Under the pieces are notes generated by a model. The model was not told the origin of the DNA, made no database searches, and worked only from the letters and a program-made list of their open reading frames with translations. This document shows positions 7,982 through 16,510 of a stretch of DNA of 64,000 bases, one piece after another. Each line of letters begins with the position of its first letter. Positions within the stretch are counted from its first letter, which is position 1. The position numbers and the translations under genes were made by a program. The stretch comes from Pseudomonas sp. F(2018) (GTDB taxonomy: Bacteria; Pseudomonadota; Gammaproteobacteria; Pseudomonadales; Pseudomonadaceae), in the NCBI RefSeq assembly GCF_005508865.1, contig NZ_SCOM01000007.1, forward strand, positions 1 through 64,000, given 5' to 3'.

Positions 7982-10369
7982 TCAGGCGCTCGGCGCGCGG
8001 CACAGCACCCAGTCGTGCAGCAGGGCCTGCAGTTCGAGGAACTTCACCGGCTTGGCCATGTAGTCGCTCATGCCGGCGGCCAGGCAGCGCTCGCGGTCGC
8101 CGCTGTGGCTGTGGGCGGTGATCGCCAGCACCGGGGTCTCGGCGCAACCGGGCAGGTTGCGCAGCGCGCGGCAGGTGGCGAAGCCGTCCATCATCGGCAT
8201 CTGGCAGTCGAGCAGCACCGCGTCGATCGGCTCGCTGCGCAGCACTTCCAGGGCCTCCACGCCGTTGTCGGCGGTGCGCACCCGATAGCCGAGCTTAAGC
8301 AGCATGCCGCGAGTCACCAGTTGGTTGATCGCGTTGTCCTCGACGATCAGCACGGTGCATTGCTCCGCGCGGCGCTGTGGCTGGCCGCCGACCCGGCGCG
8401 GGACCGGCACGACGTCCTGGCGCTGGGCCGGCAGATCGAGCTGCAGGGTGATGGCGAAAGTGCTGCCACGACCGGGTTGCGACTGGTGCTGCAGGCTGCC
8501 GCCGAGCAGCTCCACCAGTTGCCGACAGATCGCCAGGCCGATGCCCAGGCCGCCGTACTGGCGGGTCATGGAGCCGTCCAGCTGATGGAAGCGCTGGTAA
8601 AGGTTGCCGTCCTGCGGGGCGATGAAGCCGATGCCGGTATCCAGCACCTCCAGGCGCAGCGGCATGCTGCCGGCCAGCGGCCCGGCGGCGCCGATGCGCA
8701 GGGTGACTTGGCCCTGGTGGGTGAACTTCACCGCGTTGTCCAGCAGGTAGCCCAGGGCCTGGGCCAGCTTGGCGGCGTCGCCCTCCAGGGTATCGGGCAG
8801 GCTGTCTTCCAGCTCGACGGCGAACTGCAGGCCCTTCTCCGCCGCCTTGCCGCCGTACTGGGCACGCAGGCCGTCGACCAGGCCACGCAGGCTGAACGGC
8901 TCGCGCCGCGGGTAGAGCTTGCCGGCCTGCAGTTCGGTGAGGGCGAGGATGTCGTTGACCATGCGCATCATGTCGCGCGCCGAGCTGGCGGCGGTGCGCT
9001 GGTACTGCTCCAGCTCGACGTCCAGCTTGACCGTCTGCATCAGCTCCAGGGAGCCGATCACCCCGTTCATCGGCGTGCGCAGCTCGTGGGTGACGGTGGC
9101 GAGGAACTCGTCCTTCAGGCGGTTGCTGTCGGCCAGCTCGCGGTTGAGCACCTCCAGCTCGCGGCCGGCCTCCTGAAGGATACGCGCACGCTCTTCCTTC
9201 ATCGCGTTGATGCGGTCGGCCAGGGCCAGGGACAGCAGGCCCACCTCCAGCGCCGAGCCGAACTGGCTGGCGTACATGGTGAAGAAGGTATAGGGCAGAT
9301 AGCCCAGCACCATCAGGGTGTTGATCACCCCGCCGGCGAGGAAGGCCGACCAGGCGATGATGAAGTAGCGCGCCACGCGCATGCCGCGCAGCCAGGCCAG
9401 CACGCCGGCGCTGAAGATCACCACGGTGAAGGCCAGGGCCAGCAGGGTGGCCAGGCGCAGGGCGCTGGCGTAGCTGGTGGTCAGCGCCAGCACCATCACC
9501 AGCCCGCCCACCGCCATCAGCAGGCGCAGCAGGCGATCGACCCAGGGGCTGTGGTCCGCGGTGTGCAGGAAACTGCGGGCGAACTGGCAGCCGAACAGCG
9601 CCGCCGAGCCGATCAGGAACGGCGTGGAGGCGTTGGCCCACCAGGGATCGTCCGGCCAGAAGTACTGGATGCCGGCGCCGTTGACCGAGACCTGGTACAG
9701 GCCGAACGAGGCGATATAGAGGATGTAGTAGAGATAGCTGGTGTCGCGGACGGCGAGGAAGATGAACAGGTTGTAGATCAGCATCACCAACAGCACGCCG
9801 TAGATCAGGCCGAAGGTGTAGATGCGCGCCGGCTGCGCCTCGATGAAGGCGTCCGGCGCCCACAGGCCCAGCGGCATCTGCATCGAGCCCTGGCTCTGCG
9901 CGCGCAGGTAGACGCGCTTGGGCTGGCCCGGCGTCAGTTCGAGGTTGAACAGGTAGTTGTTCTGCTTGATCTGCCGGGAGGAGAACGGCAGCGAGTCGCC
10001 GGTGCGGGCGGCCAGGCGATAGCCGCCCTCGCCATCGGGCAGGTACAGTTCTAGGTGGTCGAGCGGCGGGTAGGCCAGCTCCAGCAGCCAGTTCTTCGGC
10101 TTGCTGGACTGCACAGGGTTGTACAGCAGGTCGACCCGCAGCCAGAACACCGAGCGCGAGTAGCCGGCGTTGAGCACCGCCTTGCCGTTGTCGCGGAAGC
10201 TGGCGTCCAGCGCGGCGGAGCTGACCTGCTCGATGCTGGCGTCGCCGCGTACGTCCTCGAATACCTGCATCTTCGAGCCGAGCGTCAGGTAGCGGGCGTG
10301 CTCGTCGAACTCGACGGCCTGCGCCAGCCAGGACCAGCCCAACAGGAGAAGTAAAACCCAGTAACGCAT
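7982..10369 (-). CDS. ladS: Hybrid sensor histidine kinase LadS
   Basis: A 795-residue inner-membrane hybrid kinase. Order: signal peptide (1-18), periplasmic 7TMR-DISMED2 domain (about 20-170), seven-helix 7TMR-DISM region (about 183-385), HisKA domain with phospho-accepting H428 in ATVTHELRTPMNG, HATPase (about 490-645, GLGIGLAIC), and a receiver domain with D721 in DAVLLDCQMPMMDG. In P. aeruginosa LadS works with RetS and GacS/GacA to promote biofilm and type VI secretion over acute virulence. The neighbours (thiD-thiE-hemL) match the PAO1 ladS locus as I recall it. An upstream in-frame ATG at 10399 has a better ribosome binding site (GAGAGG) and would add 10 residues. Confidence 0.93.
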   Translation of the reverse strand: MRYWVLLLLLGWSWLAQAVEFDEHARYLTLGSKMQVFEDVRGDASIEQVSSAALDASFRDNGKAVLNAGYSRSVFWLRVDLLYNPVQSSKPKNWLLELAYPPLDHLELYLPDGEGGYRLAARTGDSLPFSSRQIKQNNYLFNLELTPGQPKRVYLRAQSQGSMQMPLGLWAPDAFIEAQPARIYTFGLIYGVLLVMLIYNLFIFLAVRDTSYLYYILYIASFGLYQVSVNGAGIQYFWPDDPWWANASTPFLIGSAALFGCQFARSFLHTADHSPWVDRLLRLLMAVGGLVMVLALTTSYASALRLATLLALAFTVVIFSAGVLAWLRGMRVARYFIIAWSAFLAGGVINTLMVLGYLPYTFFTMYASQFGSALEVGLLSLALADRINAMKEERARILQEAGRELEVLNRELADSNRLKDEFLATVTHELRTPMNGVIGSLELMQTVKLDVELEQYQRTAASSARDMMRMVNDILALTELQAGKLYPRREPFSLRGLVDGLRAQYGGKAAEKGLQFAVELEDSLPDTLEGDAAKLAQALGYLLDNAVKFTHQGQVTLRIGAAGPLAGSMPLRLEVLDTGIGFIAPQDGNLYQRFHQLDGSMTRQYGGLGIGLAICRQLVELLGGSLQHQSQPGRGSTFAITLQLDLPAQRQDVVPVPRRVGGQPQRRAEQCTVLIVEDNAINQLVTRGMLLKLGYRVRTADNGVEALEVLRSEPIDAVLLDCQMPMMDGFATCRALRNLPGCAETPVLAITAHSHSGDRERCLAAGMSDYMAKPVKFLELQALLHDWVLCRAPSA

Positions 10370-10555
10370 GCAGCCCCGCATGAACTCGTGCGCAGCCATC
10401 CCGGAGCCCTCTCCCCGTTGCGGACGGCGCACAGAGTCCTTGTGATTTATATGGGGCAAAACTCTATCACAGGCGGGTAAAAAACCGCCGCCCCGGACAA
10501 GATGTCACGCCCCGGCGATTGGGCCTCCCGCCGCCAGGTGGTAAGCTCGCCGGCC

Positions 10556-11353
10556 ATGAACAGACACAACTCCCGCCCCGTCGTCCTCTGCCTGTCCGGC
10601 CACGATCCATCTGGTGGTGCCGGCCTGCAGGCGGACATCGAAGCCCTGCTCGCCCAGGGTTGCCACGCCGCTCCGGCGGTCACCGCGCTGACCGTGCAGG
10701 ACACGGTCAACGTCAGCGACTTCCGCGTACTCGACCGCGACTGGGTGCTGGCCCAGGCCCACGCCATCATCGCCGACCTGCCGGTGGCCGCCGTCAAGCT
10801 GGGCATGCTCGGCTCGGTGGAGATGGTCGACACCGTGGTCGAGATCATGCAGCTGCTCCCCGGCGTGCCCCTGGTCTGCGACCCGGTGCTGCGCGCCGGC
10901 GGTGGCGGCTCGCTGGGCAAGGACGATGTCGGTTACGCCATGCGCGAGCGTCTGCTGCCGATCGCCGCAGCCGCCACGCCGAACCTGCCGGAAGCGCGCA
11001 TCCTCGCCGAACTGCCCGACGGCACGCCGGACGAATGCGCCGAGAAGCTCTCGCCCTTCTGCCAGAACCTGCTGATCACCGGCGGCCACGGCGACGAGGC
11101 CGAAGTGCACAACCGCCTCTACGTGCGCGGCGGCGATCGCCACACCTTCACCTGCGCGCGCCTGCCGGGCAGCTACCACGGCTCCGGTTGCACCCTGGCC
11201 AGCACCCTGGCCGGCCGCCTGGCCTTGGGCGAGGAAGTGGTCAGCGCCGTGCGCTCGGCGCTGGACTACACTTGGCGCACCCTGCGCGACGCCGAACAGC
11301 CCGGCCGCGGCCAGTTCGTGCCGCGCCGCCTGCCGCTGGACTTCTCCCTGTGA
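10556..11353 (+). CDS. thiD: Hydroxymethylpyrimidine/phosphomethylpyrimidine kinase
   Basis: A 265-residue ribokinase-fold enzyme that phosphorylates HMP and then HMP phosphate in thiamine biosynthesis. Seen motifs: SGHDPSGGAGLQADI near residues 12-26 (substrate and anion-hole loop), VKLGMLGS near 80, DPVLRAGGGG near 106, and the C-terminal catalytic GSYHGSGCTLAS near 205, where the nucleophile-activating Cys/Gly region lies. Length is typical. The start at 10556 is chosen by family alignment; a longer frame begins at 10502 but its first residues are not conserved. Divergent from ladS, and 10 bases ahead of thiE. Confidence 0.95.
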   Translation: MNRHNSRPVVLCLSGHDPSGGAGLQADIEALLAQGCHAAPAVTALTVQDTVNVSDFRVLDRDWVLAQAHAIIADLPVAAVKLGMLGSVEMVDTVVEIMQLLPGVPLVCDPVLRAGGGGSLGKDDVGYAMRERLLPIAAAATPNLPEARILAELPDGTPDECAEKLSPFCQNLLITGGHGDEAEVHNRLYVRGGDRHTFTCARLPGSYHGSGCTLASTLAGRLALGEEVVSAVRSALDYTWRTLRDAEQPGRGQFVPRRLPLDFSL

Positions 11354-11363
11354 CGGGCCGCTC

Positions 11364-11999
11364 GTGACTGCCAAGCTGAGCGGCCTGTATGCCATCACCG
11401 ACAGTCAGCTGCTGGCTGACGGCAAGTTGCTGCCTTATGTCGAAGCCGCTCTTAAAGGCGGCGCGCGCCTGCTGCAGTACCGCGACAAGTCCGACGACCA
11501 GGCCCGCCGCCTGCGCGAGGCCTCGCAACTGGCCGAACTCTGCGCGCGCTATGGCGCTAGCCTGATCATCAACGACGACGCCGAACTGGCGGCCAGGTTG
11601 GGTGTAGGCCTGCACCTGGGCCAGGGCGATGGCTCGCTGTCCGCCGCGCGCGCCCTGCTGGGGCGCCAGGCGATCATCGGCGGCACCTGTCACGCCAGCC
11701 TTCAGCTGGCCGAGCAGGCTGCCAGCGAAGGCGCCAGCTACATCGCCTTTGGCCGCTTCTTCACTTCGCAGACCAAGCCCGGCGCGCCGAGCGCCACGCC
11801 CGAGCTGCTGGAGCAGGCCCGCGCCCGCTTCAGCCTGCCGATCACCGCCATCGGCGGCGTCAGCCTGGACAACGGCGCCGAGCTGATTGCCCGTGGCGCC
11901 GACCTGCTGGCGGTGATCCACGCCCTGTTCTCCGCGCCCTCCGCCACCGAGGTGGAGGCTCGCGCCCGCGCCTTCAGCGCGCTGTTCGCCAACTCCTGA
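11364..11999 (+). CDS. thiE: Thiamine-phosphate synthase
   Basis: A 211-residue TIM-barrel enzyme that joins HMP pyrophosphate with the thiazole phosphate to make thiamine phosphate. Visible: LLQYRDKSDD near residues 32-41 (pyrophosphate and magnesium site), INDDAELA near 69-76, the HLGQGD segment near 86, and GGVSLDNGAELIARGADLLAV near 166-186, which forms the phosphate loop. The start is GTG. It follows thiD by 10 bases and precedes hemL by 15, so the three are one operon. Confidence 0.95.
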   Translation: MTAKLSGLYAITDSQLLADGKLLPYVEAALKGGARLLQYRDKSDDQARRLREASQLAELCARYGASLIINDDAELAARLGVGLHLGQGDGSLSAARALLGRQAIIGGTCHASLQLAEQAASEGASYIAFGRFFTSQTKPGAPSATPELLEQARARFSLPITAIGGVSLDNGAELIARGADLLAVIHALFSAPSATEVEARARAFSALFANS

Positions 12000-12014
12000 T
12001 TTAGAGAGACCGCC

Positions 12015-13298
12015 ATGTCCCGTTCCGAAGCCCTGTTCGCCAACGCCCAGAAACACATCCCAGGCGGCGTCAACTCGCCGGTACGCGCCTTCCGCAGCGT
12101 CGGCGGCACGCCGCTGTTCTTCAAGCATGCCGAAGGCGCCTATGTGGTCGACGAAGACGACAAACGCTACGTCGACTATGTCGGCTCCTGGGGCCCGATG
12201 ATCCTCGGCCACGCCCACCCGCAGGTGCTGGACGCGGTGCGCAAGCAGCTGGAACACGGCCTGTCCTACGGCGCGCCGACCGCGCTGGAAGTGGAGATGG
12301 CCGATCTGGTCTGCTCCATCGTGCCGTCCATGGAGCTGGCGCGCATGGTCAGCTCCGGCACCGAGGCGACCATGAGCGCCATCCGCCTGGCCCGTGGTTA
12401 TACCGGCCGCGACGCGATCATCAAGTTCGAGGGCTGCTACCACGGCCACTCCGACAGCCTGCTGGTGAAGGCCGGCTCCGGCCTGCTGACCCAGGGCGTA
12501 CCGAGCTCGGCCGGCGTACCGGCGGACTTCGCCAAGCACACCCTGACCCTGCCCTTCAACGACCTGGCCGCCGTCGAGAAGACCCTGGCCGAGGTCGGTT
12601 CGACCGTCGCCTGCATCATCGTCGAGCCGGTGGCCGGCAACATGAACTGCGTGCCGCCGGCGCCGGGCTTCCTCGAAGGCCTGCGCGAGCAGTGCGACAA
12701 GCACGGCGTGGTGCTGATCTTCGACGAGGTGATGACCGGTTTCCGCGTCGCCCTCGGCGGCGCCCAGGCCCACTACGGCGTGGTGCCGGACCTGTCGACC
12801 TTCGGCAAGATCGTCGGCGGCGGCATGCCGGTCGGCTGCTTCGGCGGCAAGCGCGCGATCATGGAGTGCATCGCCCCGCTCGGCCCGGTCTACCAGGCCG
12901 GCACCCTGTCGGGTAACCCGCTGGCCATGGCCGCCGGCCTGACCACCCTCAAGCTGATCAGCCGCCCGGGCTTCCACGCCGAGCTCAGCGAGTTCACCAG
13001 CCGCATGCTGGCCGGCCTGCAGGAGCGCGCGGATGCCGCCGGCATCCCCTTCGTCACCACCCAGGCCGGCGCCATGTTCGGCCTGTATTTTAGCGGCGCC
13101 GACGATATCGTCACCTTCAGTGATGTGATGGCCAGCGACGCGGCGCGCTTCAACAAGTTCTTCCACCTGATGCTGGAAGGCGGCGTGTACCTGGCCCCGA
13201 GCGCCTTCGAGGCCGGCTTCACCTCCATCGCCCACGGCGACAAAGAACTGGAAATCACCTTCGCCGCCGCCGAGCGCGCCTTCGCCAGGCTCAAGTGA
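12015..13298 (+). CDS. hemL: Glutamate-1-semialdehyde 2,1-aminomutase
   Basis: A 427-residue PLP enzyme of class III aminotransferase fold that converts glutamate-1-semialdehyde to 5-aminolevulinate in the C5 heme pathway. Motifs: CYHGHSDSLLVKAGSG near 141-156, EPVAGNMNCVPP near 204, IFDEVMTGFRV near 236-246 (PLP-binding Asp), and the Schiff-base lysine in STFGKIVGGGMPVG near 262-275. AGAGAG before the ATG is the ribosome site. Its stop TGA overlaps the next gene's ATG (TGATG), suggesting translational coupling. Confidence 0.97.
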   Translation: MSRSEALFANAQKHIPGGVNSPVRAFRSVGGTPLFFKHAEGAYVVDEDDKRYVDYVGSWGPMILGHAHPQVLDAVRKQLEHGLSYGAPTALEVEMADLVCSIVPSMELARMVSSGTEATMSAIRLARGYTGRDAIIKFEGCYHGHSDSLLVKAGSGLLTQGVPSSAGVPADFAKHTLTLPFNDLAAVEKTLAEVGSTVACIIVEPVAGNMNCVPPAPGFLEGLREQCDKHGVVLIFDEVMTGFRVALGGAQAHYGVVPDLSTFGKIVGGGMPVGCFGGKRAIMECIAPLGPVYQAGTLSGNPLAMAAGLTTLKLISRPGFHAELSEFTSRMLAGLQERADAAGIPFVTTQAGAMFGLYFSGADDIVTFSDVMASDAARFNKFFHLMLEGGVYLAPSAFEAGFTSIAHGDKELEITFAAAERAFARLK

Positions 13299-13927
13299 TG
13301 CAATACAGCACCGCGCTCAGCGATGGAGTCCTGGCGCTGGCGTGCCTGGCCAGTATGCTGTGGCTGCGCCCGACCTTTGCCGGCCTACCGGTGCGCCGCG
13401 CCTTACTGTTCGGTTTTGGTCTGCCTGCCGTCGCCGCATTCTGCGGCACGGTGCGTTACGGTCTGGCACCAGACTGGGTAGAGATTCATCGTGCATTCAG
13501 CCAACTCAGCGGCCTGCTCGGACTGCCACTGCTGGGATTGGCAGCACTGAGCCTTAGCCGAAACCGAACCTGGAGCCCAGGCATCTGGACCGTCTGGGTG
13601 GTAGGACTGGTGGCATTGTTGATCGGTGCGGAGCATTTGAAGCTGGGCCAGCCCTATCGGTTAGGACTCAATCTAGTGACCTTACTGCTGATCCTCTACG
13701 CCGGCCTGAGCGAGTGGCCCCAGCGTCAACCGGGGCTGATGGCGATCGGAGTTGTTGCACTGTTCCTGGTGGCCGGCCTGGCCGTCGGCACCGAAGGCTT
13801 TATCGGGCCGCTACGCCGCGTCGACCTGTATCACGCCCTGCTGACCCTCGCTTACCCGCTGCTGGCCTGGCTGCTGCTGACGCTGCGCATGCCGGCTCGA
13901 GAGGAAATCCCGGTAAAGACTTTGTAA
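13298..13927 (+). CDS. Conserved membrane protein of unknown function
   Basis: A 209-residue, very hydrophobic protein with about six or seven predicted transmembrane segments and no soluble domain. I do not recognise a family function. Its start overlaps the hemL stop (TGATG); a GTG at 13295 is one codon earlier. Codon use is visibly less optimised than in hemL (more TTA, CTA, CGG-type codons, e.g. RLGLNLVTLLL near residues 120-130), which is common in weakly expressed membrane proteins. It is probably expressed through coupling with hemL. No motif points to transport or catalysis. Confidence 0.75.
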   Translation: MQYSTALSDGVLALACLASMLWLRPTFAGLPVRRALLFGFGLPAVAAFCGTVRYGLAPDWVEIHRAFSQLSGLLGLPLLGLAALSLSRNRTWSPGIWTVWVVGLVALLIGAEHLKLGQPYRLGLNLVTLLLILYAGLSEWPQRQPGLMAIGVVALFLVAGLAVGTEGFIGPLRRVDLYHALLTLAYPLLAWLLLTLRMPAREEIPVKTL

Positions 13928-13941
13928 GGACGCCCCGGCTT

Positions 13942-13977
13942 ATCACATAATGTGATGGCCGGCGCGTTTCGCCGGCC
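13942..13977. promoter_or_regulatory. Palindrome plus hairpin between membrane gene and Sel1 gene
   Basis: Two adjacent dyads. ATCACAT-A-ATGTGAT (13942-13956) is a perfect 15-base palindrome that looks like a protein-binding site. It is followed at once by GGCCGGC-GCGTTTC-GCCGGCC (13957-13977), a GC-rich hairpin without a T run. They lie 42-77 bases before the Sel1 gene start, so they may combine an operator with a weak terminator for the thiD-hemL operon. Confidence 0.45.
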
Positions 13978-14018
13978 GGGCATGAGGCCCGTCTGTTTCG
14001 CGAGGCGCTTGGATTTCC

Positions 14019-14621
14019 ATGAATCGCACCGGCCGCACCCTTATCCTGGGCTGCCTGTCGCTCGTTGCTCCGCTGCTGGCCAGCGCGGGCGACAACTCCC
14101 TGCTGGTGCCCGCCATCGGGCGCTGCTCGCTGAACGCCTCCCCCGAAGAACTGCCCCAGGCCCTCGCCGCCTGCCAGGAAATGGCCAAGCAGGGCGACAC
14201 CCAGGCGCAGTTCGAACTCGGCGAATTCTTCTACGACGGTCAGCGCACCCCGCGCGACCTGCCCCAGGCCCTGCACTGGTTCGAGCAATCCTCGCTGCAG
14301 GGCAACGCCCAGGCCCAGCTGCGCCTGGGCAACATGTTCTTCCATGGCGAAGGCGTCCCGGCCAACAACGTGCAGGCCTACATCGTGCTGAAAATGGCGG
14401 CGGTGAATGGCTCGGACGAAGCGATGGACAGCGCCGACCAGGTGGCCGAGCGCATGCAGCGGGAAGAGTTGCAGGCCGCCAGCCAGGTGCTGGGGCAGAT
14501 ATTCCGCAGCTACCTGCTGGAGCTGCAGCACATCGACAGCGGCGCGCCGTCCGGCTTCAGCCCCGCCCCCAGCGCACCGGGCACCAGCATCGGCCCGCAG
14601 GCGCCGGCCTTCGCCCCTTAA
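14019..14621 (+). CDS. Sel1-repeat periplasmic protein
   Basis: A 200-residue protein with a signal peptide (residues 1-23, cleavage near ASAGD) and at least two Sel1-like (TPR-type) repeats: GDTQAQFELGEFFYDGQRTPRDLPQALHWFE splits into the usual LGxxYxxGxGxxxD pattern at about 58-90, and NAQAQLRLGNMFFHGEG follows at about 95-130. Sel1 repeats mediate protein contacts. The C-terminus is proline- and alanine-rich and low complexity. It converges on the DUF1820 gene with a 10-base gap. The partner is not known. Confidence 0.82.
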   Translation: MNRTGRTLILGCLSLVAPLLASAGDNSLLVPAIGRCSLNASPEELPQALAACQEMAKQGDTQAQFELGEFFYDGQRTPRDLPQALHWFEQSSLQGNAQAQLRLGNMFFHGEGVPANNVQAYIVLKMAAVNGSDEAMDSADQVAERMQREELQAASQVLGQIFRSYLLELQHIDSGAPSGFSPAPSAPGTSIGPQAPAFAP

Positions 14622-14631
14622 GACAGCTCGC

Positions 14632-14955
14632 CTATTTCTCCGGCATCGGCATGGGGAACGGCATCACGTTGCCGCCGCCCCGAGCCTCGCTGATCTTCGG
14701 CGTACCCAGACGCTCCACCTCGTCGATGCGCACGATGGAATGCATGGGCACGAAGCTGCGCACCACGCCTTCGAACTGCGCCTTGAGCTTTTCCTCGCTG
14801 GGGTCGACCACCACCTGGGTGCGCTCGCCGAAGACAAACTCCTCCACTTCCAGGAAGCCCCACAGATCGCTCTGGTAGATCTGCTTGGCGTACATCTCGT
14901 ACACCTGGCCCTGGTTGAGGAAAATCACCTTGTAGATGGGTTCGCGCTTGCTCAT
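14632..14955 (-). CDS. DUF1820 family protein
   Basis: A 107-residue soluble protein that begins REPIYKVIFLNQGQVYEMYAK and contains GFLEVEEFVFGERT near residues 33-46 and VPMHSIVRIDEVERLG near 69-84. This is the conserved DUF1820 family found upstream of miaB in pseudomonads. It is divergent from miaB, sharing a 130-base intergenic region. No enzymatic motif is visible and its function is unknown. The C-terminal PFPMPMPEK tail is likely disordered. Confidence 0.85.
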   Translation of the reverse strand: MSKREPIYKVIFLNQGQVYEMYAKQIYQSDLWGFLEVEEFVFGERTQVVVDPSEEKLKAQFEGVVRSFVPMHSIVRIDEVERLGTPKISEARGGGNVMPFPMPMPEK

Positions 14956-15046
14956 AGGAAGGAGGATAGAGGACGGCTGGAAATCGGGGGCGCGAATCTT
15001 ACCAGCGCCCGGACAGGCAACGCTAGGAACGCCGCAGGTCGCCCCC

Positions 15047-15052
15047 TATAAT
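15047..15052 (+). promoter_or_regulatory. Consensus -10 box of the miaB promoter
   Basis: A perfect TATAAT hexamer 34 bases before the miaB ATG, standing out in GC-rich DNA. The -35 at the expected spacing (about 15024-15029, TAGGAA) is poor. A transcript from here would have a leader of about 25 bases and no strong ribosome binding site. Confidence 0.6.
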
Positions 15053-15085
15053 GCGCGGTCCTATCCGAATACCCGACGCACGCAG

Positions 15086-16414
15086 ATGGCCAAGAAGCTT
15101 TATATCGAGACCCACGGTTGCCAGATGAACGAGTACGACAGCTCGCGCATGGTCGACCTGCTGGGTGAACACCAGGCCCTTGAAGTCACGGAGAATCCGG
15201 CGGAAGCCGACGTGATCCTGCTCAATACCTGCTCGATTCGCGAAAAAGCCCAGGAAAAGGTGTTTTCCAAGCTGGGCGGCTGGCGCGCCCTGAAGCAGCA
15301 GAACCCCAATCTGGTGATCGGCGTCGGCGGCTGTGTGGCCAGCCAGGAAGGCGCCGCCATCCGCGAGCGCGCGCCCTATGTCGACGTGGTGTTCGGCCCG
15401 CAGACCCTGCACCGCCTGCCGGAGATGATCGACGCCGCCCGCACGACCAAGAAGGCGCAGATCGACATCAGCTTCCCCGAGATCGAGAAGTTCGACCGCC
15501 TGCCCGAGCCGCGTGTCGACGGCCCCAGCGCCTTCGTCTCGGTGATGGAAGGCTGCAGCAAGTACTGCACCTTCTGCGTGGTGCCCTACACCCGCGGCGA
15601 GGAAGTCAGCCGCCCGCTCGGCGACGTGCTGCTGGAGATCACCCAGCTGGCCGAGAAAGGCGTCAAGGAAGTCACCCTGCTCGGGCAGAACGTCAACGGC
15701 TTCCGCGGTGCGACCCCGGACGGCGACGTGGCCGATTTCGCCGACCTGCTCTACGCGGTGGCGACCATCGACGGCATCGAACGCATCCGCTACACCACCA
15801 GCCACCCGCTGGAGTTCTCCGACGCCATCATCCAGGCCCACGCCGATATCCCGCAGCTGGTGAAGTTCCTCCACCTGCCGGTGCAGTCCGGCTCGGACCG
15901 CGTGCTGGCGGCAATGAAGCGCAACCACACGGCGCTGGAGTACAAGTCGCGCATCCGCAAGCTGAAGGCGGCGGTGCCGGACATCTGCATCAGCTCGGAC
16001 TTCATCGTCGGCTTCCCCGGTGAGACCGAGAAGGACTTCGAGCAGACCATGAAGCTGATCGAGGACGTCGGCTTCGACTTCTCTTTCTCCTTCATCTACA
16101 GCTCGCGCCCGGGCACCCCGGCGGCGGACCTGGTCGACGACACCCCGGACGAGGTGAAGAAGCAGCGCCTGCAGATTCTCAACGGCCGCCTCAGCCAGCA
16201 GGGCTTCGAGATCAGCCGACGGATGGTCGGCACCGTCCAGCGCATCCTCGTCACCGACTACGCCAAGCGCGACCCGGGCCAACTGCAGGGCCGCACCGAG
16301 AACAACCGCGTGGTCAACTTCCGCTGCGACAACCCGAGCCTGATCGGCCAGTTCGTCGACGTGGAAATCTACGAGGCACTGCCCAACTCCCTGCGCGGCA
16401 CCCTTATCGACTAA
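15086..16414 (+). CDS. miaB: tRNA-2-methylthio-N6-isopentenyladenosine synthase
   Basis: A 442-residue radical-SAM methylthiotransferase that adds a methylthio group to i6A37 of tRNAs reading UNN codons. Domains: N-terminal UPF0004 with cysteines in GCQMNEYDS (C12), LNTCSIREKA and GGCVASQEG, which hold the auxiliary 4Fe-4S cluster; the radical-SAM CxxxCxxC motif in MEGCSKYCTFCVVPYTRG near 152-169; and a C-terminal TRAM domain (about 375-440). The start at 15086 is chosen by the conserved MAKKLYIETHGCQMN opening; a longer frame extends upstream through the promoter. It leads the ybeZ-ybeY-corC-lnt group, as in E. coli. Confidence 0.97.
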   Translation: MAKKLYIETHGCQMNEYDSSRMVDLLGEHQALEVTENPAEADVILLNTCSIREKAQEKVFSKLGGWRALKQQNPNLVIGVGGCVASQEGAAIRERAPYVDVVFGPQTLHRLPEMIDAARTTKKAQIDISFPEIEKFDRLPEPRVDGPSAFVSVMEGCSKYCTFCVVPYTRGEEVSRPLGDVLLEITQLAEKGVKEVTLLGQNVNGFRGATPDGDVADFADLLYAVATIDGIERIRYTTSHPLEFSDAIIQAHADIPQLVKFLHLPVQSGSDRVLAAMKRNHTALEYKSRIRKLKAAVPDICISSDFIVGFPGETEKDFEQTMKLIEDVGFDFSFSFIYSSRPGTPAADLVDDTPDEVKKQRLQILNGRLSQQGFEISRRMVGTVQRILVTDYAKRDPGQLQGRTENNRVVNFRCDNPSLIGQFVDVEIYEALPNSLRGTLID

Positions 16415-16510
16415 CGCCTAGCCCATTGCCGGGCGCTCGAACTTTCACCCTCGGGCGCCTGGGGTTATCCTTCGACCATCACTCCGCCGCACAACGGCAA
16501 CCGGACCCCA

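Noticed and set aside
11241..13235. Long frames on the opposite strand of hemL and similar ones opposite leuS (22687-24951) and the permease/GS genes (52776-55367)
   Set aside because: All are antisense shadows caused by high GC in the third codon position; the coding strand has clear enzymes.
13942..13956. Possible ANR or Crp/Vfr site
   Set aside because: The palindrome ATCACATAATGTGAT does not fit TTGAT-N4-ATCAA, and for Crp the TGTGA/TCACA halves are in the inverted order.
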